Source of the DNA: Butyrivibrio fibrisolvens 16/4
Lineage (GTDB): Bacteria > Bacillota > Clostridia > Lachnospirales > Lachnospiraceae
Direction: 5' to 3'
Assembly (NCBI GenBank): GCA_000209815.1
Contig: FP929036.1
Coordinates: 2,507,434-2,571,433 of the forward strand
Length of the DNA: 64,000 bases
Position numbers and translations under genes: made by a program. How positions within the stretch are numbered: position 1 is the stretch's first letter; each line of letters opens with the position of its first letter. This document shows, one piece after another, positions 50,022 through 58,721 of the stretch. The notes beneath the pieces are model-generated. The model did not search any database and had not been told where the DNA came from. It was given only the letters and a program-made list of their open reading frames with translations.

Positions 50022-51062
50022 TTATTTTCCTCTAAGTCTGTTCTCCATCTTGTTCAACTCATCCAGCTGGCCCATATCCATCCAAGAATTCTCATTGATT
50101 GGATAAACGCCCACCTTCTTACCATCATCCTTGATGCGGTTGATGATATCTGGGAAGCCGATGAACTCACCATCCTTGATATAGTCGAACACTTCTGGCT
50201 CTACAATGTAAATACCTGTATTTGTAAAGAAGCTAAACTCTGGCTTCTCTTTCATATCTGTAATATTTCCGTGCTCGCCAAACTCTACTACTCCGTAGGC
50301 CACCTGGAAATTTCTGAGGGAGCATACCATGGTGATGACATTGCCCTCTTTCTTGTGGTGCTCATAAATCTTAGAGTAGTCGTCCTCGATAAGGATATCG
50401 CAGTTTGTGAGAATAAATGTCTCATCCACCTTGCCACGAAGAAGTGAAAGGCCGCCACCTGTTCCAAGTGGTGTGTCCTCATCAGCATACTCTATTTCGT
50501 ATGGTACATTGGCCTCAGAAAAATAGGACTTAATCATATTTTTCTTGTGGTTGACAATCATAATCATCCTGCTAATGCCGTACTCTGCAAATCCATCGAA
50601 AATAAGCTCTGCAATAGGCTTCTCTCCAACTGGGATAAGTGGCTTTGGCAAAATGCGAGTGTATGGATAAAGACGTGTGCCCTTTCCACCTGCCATCATA
50701 ACAACAGGTGTAGAAAGATTACTCTGGTGTGTGCGCTTTCCTGCACTCCAGAAAATAGTGTCAATAACAACGCCATTATCATCTACGATTGGCACACCTT
50801 CGATGTTGTGTCGGCTAAGGAATTCTTTGGCGCCATCTCTGTCGTCCTCTTTCATAGTGCGAGGATGGTAGTTTGCAATTTTGCTAACTGACTCATTTAA
50901 ATCCCCACCTGAAAGAATGAAACGGCGTACGTCTCCTTCAGAAAGTGCAGCGATTAATTTCATGCCTTCATCAACGATGAAGACTGTACGTCTTGCACTC
51001 TCATCAAAGGTTTTCATAGCCTGTAATATAGTATCTGTCTCTTTTATAAATACATTTTCCAT
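50022..51062 (-). CDS. ptmE: CBS-domain sugar nucleotidyltransferase, PtmE/GlmU-like
   Basis: 346 residues. A CBS-domain pair occupies residues 1-118 (TILQAMKTFDESARRTVFIV, NIEGVPIVDDNGVV). A nucleotidyltransferase domain follows from residue 124: GGKGTRLYPYTRILPKPL, ADEDTPLGTGGGLSLL, FILTNCDILI and NTGIYIVEPEVF. This domain order is that of Campylobacter PtmE, the guanylyltransferase that makes GDP-glucosamine at the start of legionaminic acid synthesis. The LegB homologue lies immediately upstream (2 bases between genes), which supports this. The nucleotide used here cannot be told from sequence alone. Confidence 0.82.
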   Translation of the reverse strand: MENVFIKETDTILQAMKTFDESARRTVFIVDEGMKLIAALSEGDVRRFILSGGDLNESVSKIANYHPRTMKEDDRDGAKEFLSRHNIEGVPIVDDNGVVIDTIFWSAGKRTHQSNLSTPVVMMAGGKGTRLYPYTRILPKPLIPVGEKPIAELIFDGFAEYGISRMIMIVNHKKNMIKSYFSEANVPYEIEYADEDTPLGTGGGLSLLRGKVDETFILTNCDILIEDDYSKIYEHHKKEGNVITMVCSLRNFQVAYGVVEFGEHGNITDMKEKPEFSFFTNTGIYIVEPEVFDYIKDGEFIGFPDIINRIKDDGKKVGVYPINENSWMDMGQLDELNKMENRLRGK

Positions 51063-51064
51063 AA

Positions 51065-52045
51065 TTAAATATTATAAATATCTACCTTATACTTATCTAA
51101 GTTGTGACGAAGGAACTCGATAGTCTCGGCAAGTCCCTGCTCGAATGTGTACTGAGGCTTCCAGTCTGTGAGCTGAAGAATCTTCTGATTGCTTCCAAGA
51201 AGACGATTTACCTCAGACTTTTCTGGGCGAAGTCTATCCTCATCACAGATAATCTTTGCGTTAGGGTTGATCTGGTGGATAAGCTCCTCAGCAAGCTGTC
51301 CGATAGAAATTTCCTTCTGGGTAGCAATGTTGATTTCCTGGCCGATAGTCTTGTCGCTTTCGTACATAGCGATGAAACCAGCAGCTGTATCCTTTACATA
51401 GTTGAAATCACGTGTTGGTGTAAGGCTACCAAGCTTAATCTCTTCCTTACCTGCAAGAAGCTGTGTGATGATTGTAGGAATAACCGCACGAGCTGACTGA
51501 CGTGGTCCAAATGTATTGAAAGGACGCACGATAGTAACAGGTAAATCAAATGAACGGTAGAATGACTCTGCAAGTCTATCTGCACCAATCTTTGTAGCTG
51601 AGTATGGTGACTGTCCCTGGTATGGGTGCTTCTCATCAATTGGCACATACTGAGCTGTTCCATAAACCTCTGATGTAGATGTTACAAGAACACGCTTTGT
51701 ACCAAGGTCTCTTGCAGCCTGAAGGATATTAAGAGTACCCTTGATGTTTGTATCTACATAAGCATCTGGGCTATGGTAAGAAAATGGAATTGCAATAAGT
51801 GCTGCAAGATGGAATACTGCATCGCAGCCCTTCATAGCCTCGCGGACACCATTAGGGTCGCGGACATCGCCTGCAAATACCTCTACGTGATCCATGATGC
51901 TCTTATCTAATGTATCGAGCCATCCCCAATTATTAAAGCTGTTGTAATAAACAAAAGCCTTTACCTCATATCCCTTCTTAACTAACTCCTCAACTAAGTG
52001 AGAACCTATAAATCCATCTGAACCTGTAACTAAAACTTTACTCAT
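51065..52045 (-). CDS. legB: GDP/UDP-N-acetylglucosamine 4,6-dehydratase, LegB-like
   Basis: 326 residues, extended SDR fold. VLVTGSDGFIGSHLVEEL is the Rossmann motif; AFVYYNSFNNWGWLDTL near residue 31 is very typical of LegB; VTSTSEVYGTA and SPYSATKIGADRL give the catalytic Ser/Thr and YxxxK; RPFNTFGPRQSARAVIPTII is the substrate region. LegB removes water from GDP-GlcNAc (or the UDP form) to give the 4-keto-6-deoxy sugar from which legionaminic acid is made. It is flanked by the PtmE-like gene and a capsule-type transferase. The next enzymes, aminotransferase LegC, acetyltransferase LegH and epimerase LegG, are not seen in the window. Confidence 0.9.
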   Translation of the reverse strand: MSKVLVTGSDGFIGSHLVEELVKKGYEVKAFVYYNSFNNWGWLDTLDKSIMDHVEVFAGDVRDPNGVREAMKGCDAVFHLAALIAIPFSYHSPDAYVDTNIKGTLNILQAARDLGTKRVLVTSTSEVYGTAQYVPIDEKHPYQGQSPYSATKIGADRLAESFYRSFDLPVTIVRPFNTFGPRQSARAVIPTIITQLLAGKEEIKLGSLTPTRDFNYVKDTAAGFIAMYESDKTIGQEINIATQKEISIGQLAEELIHQINPNAKIICDEDRLRPEKSEVNRLLGSNQKILQLTDWKPQYTFEQGLAETIEFLRHNLDKYKVDIYNI

Positions 52046-52059
52046 TCTAAATCCTTCCT

Positions 52060-53481
52060 TTATTTCTGTTCTGTAAAATATTCGTACATCGAATTCGCTA
52101 CGAGCGAAATATTCTCATCCTTTAAACGGTCTTCGCTCATTACGTAAGTGTTACCTGGGCGAGCGCAGCTCATATATACGGCAAGGTACTGGATGATTTC
52201 TTCGCGAGATGGCTGCCTGTAGCTTGCAAGAGCGCTCTCGTAATTTCCAAATACCTCTTCAAGGTGCATAACCCCAGGGGCGCCTGTATAGACAATGTCT
52301 CCACTCATAAATACAGGATGACGAAGAAGCATAGCCTCCTGGCCAGCTGTACCTGTAAGTGTGGCAACACATTCACTCTTATCGATAAGCTTCAGTGAAT
52401 CTTCCCATGGGTCAATAAGTACCACATTTGGGTACTGCTTGAACTGCTCGTAGAAGCTGTTATCTCTGATGCCAAGGAATGAATAATGTTCCTTTACATA
52501 AAGTACAGTATCTGCAGGTAAAGATTTTACCAAATTATCAATGAAATATAGCTGCTTTTCATACTTTTGTGCACATACGATAGTAGTAGCCTCTGGCTGA
52601 AGGTGAAGTGGGAAGTATACAAACTTCTTGCTGTAATCAGCCTTTGTAAAGTATTTCTTTGCTTTTTGGTATCTGAGATACCATTTGATAGGGTCAAGTG
52701 TAGCTTCATATGCCTTGTAGTAAATATATGAGCCCTTGTCCCTTGTAAATGGATTAAAAAATCTCTGTTTGATGTAGAAGAATGGAAGAAGGAAAAACTG
52801 TGCCTTCCATTTTGGCTTCTTTCCAGAAAACTGCATAAATGCAGGCTTAGATTTCTTCTCCTCAAACTTTGTAAGGAATGCCTCTGCTTCTGCCTTCTGC
52901 TCCTCAGTAACAGGAACATTAGCATAATCTGCTGGCATGTTGTAAATCTTCTCAAATGGATCATTTAAGATGTAATGATGAGTAAGATCCTTGCCACAGG
53001 CTCTCATAAACATAAGGGAATAATAGCCTGTGCCGGTCTTCTTTCCTACCAGGTATGCTGCATATGTAAGGAATGTAGCAATAACCTCATCATAGAAGAA
53101 ATCTACTTTGTATGTTGTAAATACGTGCTCCCAGAAAGCAAACAATCCTGCTGCTGTGTGAACACAATAATCATAATCTCTGTAAATAAGGAAACGATCT
53201 GTATAGATGTACTTCCACATAGGAGCAGCATCATATTTCTTCTCGTATTCCTGTAGCTTTTCAAGAGTGAACTCGTCCCAGTGGGCATTCATAAACTCTG
53301 AAATCTCGCAAACAACAACTTCGTCATTGCCGAACTTATCGTAAATATATTTTGTTTCCTTGCTATCACAGGTGATAAAAACACCTTTGATATCGGAATC
53401 GTGCTCTGCTCTTAACTTCTTAAACACTGCTGGCGAAAAATCGTCGAAGGGACGACGTGCCATAAAACAAATAGTGTACAC
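52060..53481 (-). CDS. capsule-polysaccharide transferase, KpsS/KpsC-like (Capsule_synth)
   Basis: 473 residues. The second half has the GT-B features of the capsule synthesis family: KFVYFPLHLQPEATTIV, DTVLYVKEHYSFLGIRD, YPNVVLIDPWEDSLKLI, ATLTGTAGQEAMLLRHPVFM. KEH and TGTxGxEA are the conserved donor-site segments of the KpsS/KpsC Kdo transferases and related enzymes. A CMP-activated 2-keto sugar donor is therefore likely, and the CMP-nonulosonate genes nearby fit. The N-terminus begins CFMARRPFDDFSP. The frame is intact. It precedes legB by 14 bases and follows the PIG-L gene. Which acceptor it uses is unknown. Confidence 0.75.
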   Translation of the reverse strand: MYTICFMARRPFDDFSPAVFKKLRAEHDSDIKGVFITCDSKETKYIYDKFGNDEVVVCEISEFMNAHWDEFTLEKLQEYEKKYDAAPMWKYIYTDRFLIYRDYDYCVHTAAGLFAFWEHVFTTYKVDFFYDEVIATFLTYAAYLVGKKTGTGYYSLMFMRACGKDLTHHYILNDPFEKIYNMPADYANVPVTEEQKAEAEAFLTKFEEKKSKPAFMQFSGKKPKWKAQFFLLPFFYIKQRFFNPFTRDKGSYIYYKAYEATLDPIKWYLRYQKAKKYFTKADYSKKFVYFPLHLQPEATTIVCAQKYEKQLYFIDNLVKSLPADTVLYVKEHYSFLGIRDNSFYEQFKQYPNVVLIDPWEDSLKLIDKSECVATLTGTAGQEAMLLRHPVFMSGDIVYTGAPGVMHLEEVFGNYESALASYRQPSREEIIQYLAVYMSCARPGNTYVMSEDRLKDENISLVANSMYEYFTEQK

Positions 53482-53491
53482 TAGTAATCTC

Positions 53492-54153
53492 CTAATCTAT
53501 TCGGCTCTTTACAAGATAAAAAGCCTCTGCATATTTATAATGGGCTGTGGCGCCTCTGTAGGCTGCAAGCCCTCTTATAGCATCTTCATTGCGAGGGAAT
53601 GGCGCTGCATCAATCTCGCTCTTGTAGGTCTTCATTATGCGAATCTTTTCCTCAAGGAAATCTGTCACATCAACAAAAACCGTAGGCACAAAGCCATTGC
53701 TTCTTTCAGCCTGGTCTGTCTCCGATAAAATCTCCATTGCAAGCACATTTTTGATGTAAGGTGCACGGAAGGATTTTGTGCAAGAGTATACCACATCAAA
53801 AATCACTCTGTGATCTGAGTGAACATCATACTGGAATGGCATAAGGATAGTGTCTGGCTTTACCTCTTCGAAGATTTCTTTGAATTCTGGTATAAGCTCG
53901 CCCACATCATATCTGTCAACACCAGCTGGCTCCAGCTCCATATTGTAAAAGCCGTCCACCTGATATGCCTTGGCAACCTCTTCTATTTCTTTGTTGCGCT
54001 CTGCCACACGCTCAGCTGTGTACCCATAATCTGTCTTCATATTGGTAACATTGAGCCAATATATTTCGTGGCCTTCTTTTTAAGCTTTAAAAGAGTTCCA
54101 CCTGCTCCAAGTGTCTCATCATCTGGATGTGGTGAAATAACTAATACTTTCAT
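53492..54153 (-). CDS. PIG-L/LmbE family N-deacetylase (frame interrupted once)
   Basis: The ATG at 54153 opens MKVLVISPHPDDETLGAGGT, containing the zinc-binding HPDDE motif; the frame then breaks at the T5 run at 54077-54081. Adding one base gives KLKKEGHEIYWLNVTNMKTD and a 220-residue protein. The third zinc ligand is the second His in QYDVHSDHRVIF. PIG-L enzymes remove N-acetyl groups from sugars such as GlcNAc-inositol. The start codon directly follows the stop of the formyltransferase gene (TAAATG), so the two are translationally coupled. Deacetylase plus formyltransferase suggests exchange of N-acetyl for N-formyl on a sugar of this glycan (inference). Confidence 0.85.
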
Positions 54154-55041
54154 TTAGAGATAATCTCCTTCTTTTAAGCTGACAGCGTCGCTGTCTAATA
54201 TATGAACTATTCCATCATAAGCCTTGATTACAAAATCTACCTGTGAATTAACCTTAAGGATTTTGCCTGGCTCGATATTTTCGTATTCATCTGTGAGCTG
54301 ATACTCACATTTCCATACCTTCACTTCCTGGTCTCCGGCCATAAAGTGTGCCCCTACATAAGGGCGGGTAAGTCCTCTAACAAGATTATAGATGGCTCTT
54401 GCAGACATTCTCCAGTCAATCTGACCATCCATACGTCCGCGTTTTCTCCAGTTGTTTCCTGCATTAGGGTCCTGTTTAACAGGCTTTACTCTATCCTCTG
54501 CAAATTCCTTTGTAAAGGTGATTACCTGCTCCTTTGCCACATCAAGAACCTTGTCATATAAATCCTGAGCATCATCGCTTTCGTCAATAATGACCTCTCT
54601 CTGGCTGATGATATCTCCTGTATCGGCCCCTTCATCCATAATAAAGAATGTGGATGCAGTCTTTTTAAGACCAAGCACAAGTGCCCAGATAAGCGGATGT
54701 CTTCCCTTGTTGCAAGGAAGTGCTGCTGGGTGGAATCCAATGACTCCATATTTTGGAAGAGCCAAAAGCTCCTTTCCAATAAGACGAGACCAACCGAAGC
54801 AATATATTACTTCAGGTGACTTGGATTTTGCAAATGCAACTGTCTCTTCGTCATTAACATTTTTTGTGCAGATGTAATCGATGCCGTACTTTTCAGCAAG
54901 TGGCACTAGTGATTTGAAATCTGCATTGATGGCTGAGCTTTCCATGGTGATGATTCCATCTACCTTATAGCCCTTTTCAAGCATTGTCTCTAAAAGTACG
55001 TATGAGCTTTCCACACAGCCGATAAATAAAGTCTTTTTCAA
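54154..55041 (-). CDS. sugar N-formyltransferase (methionyl-tRNA formyltransferase-like)
   Basis: 295 residues with the formyltransferase N-domain (1-190) and a C-terminal OB-like domain. GVIGFHPAALPCNKGRHPLI is the formyl-tetrahydrofolate site with the catalytic His, and MDEGADTGDIISQ holds the essential Asp. DWRMSARAIYNLVRGLTRPY, close to the start of the C-domain, is shared by Fmt and by ArnA/VioF-type sugar formyltransferases. Genomic Fmt is normally beside def or rsmB, so a copy inside a sugar locus points to a nucleotide-sugar or nonulosonate N-formyltransferase. It precedes the PIG-L gene without a gap and follows the flippase gene by 14 bases. Confidence 0.87.
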   Translation of the reverse strand: MKKTLFIGCVESSYVLLETMLEKGYKVDGIITMESSAINADFKSLVPLAEKYGIDYICTKNVNDEETVAFAKSKSPEVIYCFGWSRLIGKELLALPKYGVIGFHPAALPCNKGRHPLIWALVLGLKKTASTFFIMDEGADTGDIISQREVIIDESDDAQDLYDKVLDVAKEQVITFTKEFAEDRVKPVKQDPNAGNNWRKRGRMDGQIDWRMSARAIYNLVRGLTRPYVGAHFMAGDQEVKVWKCEYQLTDEYENIEPGKILKVNSQVDFVIKAYDGIVHILDSDAVSLKEGDYL

Positions 55042-55054
55042 TTATATACCTCTT

Positions 55055-56418
55055 TTATAGTACTAACAAATAAATAATTATGCCCGGAACCATAACTGCC
55101 ACTGCAGGGCCCCAGCTGTTTACAAGAAGCTTTGTAAGAGAATACTTGAATCTTCTTGAAAGCTTTATCATTAAAAGCAATGAATAAAGTGCGTAGGATA
55201 ATCCTGTTCCTATTGCAACCATATTTATGCTTCTCTCTACTAACAGTACCAGTGCACTAGAGAACACTGCATTGAAAATGCAAAGTGCAACTGAATTGGC
55301 AATCAATGATTTGTTCAGTTTTAGCACTGAGAAAATATTGCCATAAAGCATTGTTGTAGCATAGATTGCCACGCCCACAACAAGAATCTGTGTTGCCACG
55401 GTACCATCTGTGTACATAGGCATAAAGTAATGTACGAATATAGGCATGATGATGAAAACAAAAGACAAGCTGCGCCAGAAATCACTGATGTGATTCGGCT
55501 GAAATATGCTGCCTTATCAAGCATTTCTTTTTCATCGTGATTAGCCCCGTACAAATGGCTAATCTTTATATAGAACACCTGGGAAATTGTCTGTGGCACC
55601 AATACCATAGTGGTAAATCCCATGGTTGGCACTGAGTAAACACCAAGTGCATCTGTATCTAAAAATGTAAGAATTACGTGCTTGTCTACGTTCTGAACGA
55701 TTGTCCATATCAAGCTGTTTATAAGGAGTGGAAGTCCTCCCAAAATCATCAGCTTCATATATGAGGTATCAAAATCCAGCTTTACGCCCTTTAAGGAATG
55801 CTTATGAAAAAGCAAAATACCAAGAACAGCTGATGAACAAGTCATGGCATAAAGGCCATAATATCCAAAAAGCTTTAACCCTGCAATACCGATGAATAAT
55901 GCAATTACCGTTCTGCAGAATCCGATGATTGCAGACTTGTTGTAGAGTCCATTCATTCTTACTGTAGTGTTTGACATATCGTCAAAACTTTTTAGCAGAA
56001 TCATAACAGGACACATTGCGTATCCAAATGCATAGTAGGTCTGAAGCTGATCAGTACCAATTGCACCGTGATATCTTATCAAAACCCAAGCTTCAAATAC
56101 TACAAAAATCAGGGCATATACCATCAGCATAAATGTGACTGCTGAATTTTTCATTTTCTGGGCCCCATCGAAATCCTTTCTGCCCAGAGCCTGAGGGTAA
56201 TCCCTGTTGTAGGCATTTAATACACCAAACTGCGCATAATTCATATAGGTTTGCACAATAAGGCAGGTACTGTATATACCCATTGGCGTATTGCTTACAA
56301 TGGATTTAGAATAAACGCTGAAAATAAATGACATGGCAGAACAGGCAACGGTTGATAGTGTCACCAGTATAAAATCTGCACTTTTCAGCTTATTTAACAG
56401 TTTTGTAAACATCCTCAT
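55055..56418 (-). CDS. Wzx-type polysaccharide flippase (frame interrupted once)
   Basis: Frames 55321-56418 and 55055-55468 join into 454 residues when one base is restored in the A4 run at 55460-55463, giving VISGAACLFVFIIMPIFVHY. Twelve to fourteen helices are expected, the MOP/polysaccharide transporter plan: N-terminal STVACSAMSFIFSVYSKSI, ALGRKDFDGAQKMKNSA, NVDKHVILTFLDTDALGVYS and, after the join, GNIFSVLKLNKSLIANSVAL. It would flip undecaprenyl-diphosphate-linked repeat units. The start overlaps the GT4 gene upstream by 29 bases. It is unrelated to the MurJ-like protein at 24048-25583 apart from the superfamily. Confidence 0.82.
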
Positions 56419-57478
56419 AAATCTTAACTACTTCTTCCATGTATGCGTCAAAGTTATTTAAAGCCTTGGCGCGTTTTCTAGCCCCATCAGATTTCATTCG
56501 ATAAATCTCGCTGTTTGTCAGGAGCTCTTCTATATTGGAAACGAAAGCCTCTTTATCTACAGGCTTCTTTTCTGTTCCGCAAATCTTTCCACAGCAATCA
56601 TCTACTGTAACTATAAATCCACCAACTCGGCTGGCCAGTATTGGCTTGCCAAAGGCCATAGCCTCAACTACTGCCAGACCGTAGCCTTCGAACTTGGATG
56701 GTGCCACCATAATCTTTGTCTGGTTCATATAGATGTATGGGTTGTACTGCATTCCAGCCATCTTAATATTGTTGGAAAGCTCTAGCTTTTCAATCAGCTT
56801 TAGGCACTCGCTTCCCAAATCTCCACCACCTACTATGGTAGCTTTTATATCAGGGTGATTCTTGCTGACTTCCTTTACTATCTTGATGAATTCCAGTGGA
56901 TTTTTATTCTCTGTAAGATAGCCTACAAATAGTAAATCCGATTTGAAAGCCGCCAGCTTTTCGGCTGACATTTCTGTACCGGCAAGATAACCTTTTTCAA
57001 AAACCTTTACCGCATCAAATGGAACACCAAGAATATCTGTCTTGCCTTCCATTTTGTCCTTAAACCATGCCTTTTCCTCCACCGCCTTGTTTGGAAGAAT
57101 GATTCTGGCAAAATTCTTGCAGGCTCCACCGTAAACCACTGCCTTTGGGCCAATCTTCTGAACCCACTTAGGAAGTGAATAAATGTGGCTAATGATAGGA
57201 ATCTCATCAGTAACCTTTGTGCACATAAGACTCACGTCGTATTCATAAGCGTGGAGAATGTCTGGTTTGATATCATCAATTACTTCCTTAATGACCTTTT
57301 CATCCACCTTCTCAACAGCGATGTACTCGATATTATTATCAAGCAATTTTGTCTCTACTGAGCCTGTTGCTGTAAGATACACACAGCGGATATCCTCAGG
57401 CATAGATTTGATAATGTTAATAGCAACATTTTCCATACCTGAATACATGCTGGATTTTGAAATATGTAAAACAATCAT
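56390..57478 (-). CDS. family 4 glycosyltransferase
   Basis: 362 residues, GT-B fold, intact frame. The N-terminal domain begins VLHISKSSMYSGMENVAINI, with ILHAYEYDVSLM in the acceptor region. The C-terminal domain carries LLFVGYLTENKNPLEFIKIV, TIVGGGDLGSECLKLI and KFEGYGLAVVEAMAFGKPI, the E-x7-E motif. Retaining transfer from a nucleotide sugar on the cytoplasmic side is expected. It overlaps the flippase start by 29 bases and lies 28 bases after another GT4 gene. Confidence 0.88.
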   Translation of the reverse strand: MIVLHISKSSMYSGMENVAINIIKSMPEDIRCVYLTATGSVETKLLDNNIEYIAVEKVDEKVIKEVIDDIKPDILHAYEYDVSLMCTKVTDEIPIISHIYSLPKWVQKIGPKAVVYGGACKNFARIILPNKAVEEKAWFKDKMEGKTDILGVPFDAVKVFEKGYLAGTEMSAEKLAAFKSDLLFVGYLTENKNPLEFIKIVKEVSKNHPDIKATIVGGGDLGSECLKLIEKLELSNNIKMAGMQYNPYIYMNQTKIMVAPSKFEGYGLAVVEAMAFGKPILASRVGGFIVTVDDCCGKICGTEKKPVDKEAFVSNIEELLTNSEIYRMKSDGARKRAKALNNFDAYMEEVVKIYEDVYKTVK

Positions 57479-57506
57479 TTTTACACCTCACCCTGAAAGG
57501 AAAGAC

Positions 57507-58721
57507 CTAAACTAGTTGTTCATATAATTGCTTCATTACTTCATTAACTTTTTCTTTATCAAATTCTCGCATGGTTTCCACGTTGATTTCGCCCATTTGA
57601 GCACGCTTAGTCTCGTTATCAACCAGCGCTTTGTTGAGGGCTGCAACAAGGGATTTAGCATTTCTAGAATCGAAAAGATATCCTCCCTCACCATCTGAAA
57701 TCAAATCAGTGTTACCTCGAATCCTACTGCAGACAACCGGCATTCCTACCGACATAGCCTCCATCAGTGCTACTGGAAGTCCCTCCTGATGTGAAGGGAA
57801 AACGTAGATGTCGCTGGCTGCAAATACATCTGCCACATCTCTTCTGAATCCTAGCAGCTGTACATAATCCTGAAGGCCAAGATGCTTGATTGTCTCTTCC
57901 AGCTCGTTTTGTATCTTACCACGGCCGGCTATGAGATATTTAATCTTGTACTTTGGCTGTACTCTCTCATCGCTGTCTGGAGTGAGAAGTGTGCCATTGT
58001 CCTTCATAATCTTTAAGGCTCTAAGAACCTCTGCGTGATTCTTTCTATGAATAAGTTCTCCTACTGAGAGAAGAACGATGGTGTCATCATCAATTCCCAG
58101 CTCGCGTCTGACCTTTGTTCTGGCATCGTCGCTAGCCACAAATTTGTGGGTATCCACACCAGCCCCTGGTATGTATGCCACCTGTTTTGCCTTGAATTTC
58201 TTGGCATTGTCATAATCTTCTTTGTTGATGGTTATCAACAAGTCGGTGAACTTTGAACAGTACTTTTCCACATTGTAAAATATAAGTCTGTTCTTAAGTG
58301 GAGCTCCCTTGAAGAAATGGAAGCCGTGAGCTGCGTAAATAACCTTTGTGCCATACAGCTTTCTGGCCTTTCTACAAGCTAGTCGGCATATTACTCCGCC
58401 GATTGGAGATTGAGTGTGGACAATCTGATACTGATTTTTCTCCACCTCATTTTTTAATTGTTTATAGGCTTTTGAAAGCTCAGAAATATTGAAGATTTTT
58501 CTGAGGCTGGCTGTCTCAATGACTCTACATCCCATATCATCAAGCTTCTTTCTGCGCTCCTTCATAGCCTCAGGACTGAGGGCACTGTCGTCATCCTGCC
58601 AGCAGCAGGCAACGTCAACCTGATAGCCCAAGTCCTGTAAAATTTTAATATTATCAATATTGAATTGCGTTACCATGTATGCTGTATGAGCATGCATCAA
58701 CGCCTTTTTATTAGTGGACAT
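57507..58721 (-). CDS. family 4 glycosyltransferase (EpsD/CapM-like)
   Basis: About 404 residues. Typical elements: KKALMHAHTAYMVTQFNIDN, VHTQSPIGGVICRLACRK, YAAHGFHFFKGAPLKNRLIF and the C-terminal HQEGLPVALMEAMSVGMPVV. The AAHGFHF segment is characteristic of the EpsD/CapM-like transferases that act as second enzyme after an initiating sugar transferase, and such a gene lies just upstream. I chose the ATG at 58721, overlapping the upstream gene by 11 bases; the frame is open to 58760 but that part lies inside the neighbour's coding region. Its likely substrate is the lipid-linked first sugar. Confidence 0.87.
   Translation of the reverse strand: MSTNKKALMHAHTAYMVTQFNIDNIKILQDLGYQVDVACCWQDDDSALSPEAMKERRKKLDDMGCRVIETASLRKIFNISELSKAYKQLKNEVEKNQYQIVHTQSPIGGVICRLACRKARKLYGTKVIYAAHGFHFFKGAPLKNRLIFYNVEKYCSKFTDLLITINKEDYDNAKKFKAKQVAYIPGAGVDTHKFVASDDARTKVRRELGIDDDTIVLLSVGELIHRKNHAEVLRALKIMKDNGTLLTPDSDERVQPKYKIKYLIAGRGKIQNELEETIKHLGLQDYVQLLGFRRDVADVFAASDIYVFPSHQEGLPVALMEAMSVGMPVVCSRIRGNTDLISDGEGGYLFDSRNAKSLVAALNKALVDNETKRAQMGEINVETMREFDKEKVNEVMKQLYEQLV

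Noticed and set aside
1..56418. Programmed frameshifting or transcriptional slippage as cause of the many breaks
   Set aside because: The runs are mostly only four to six bases, no common slippery heptamer or downstream structure is seen, and unrelated genes are affected alike.
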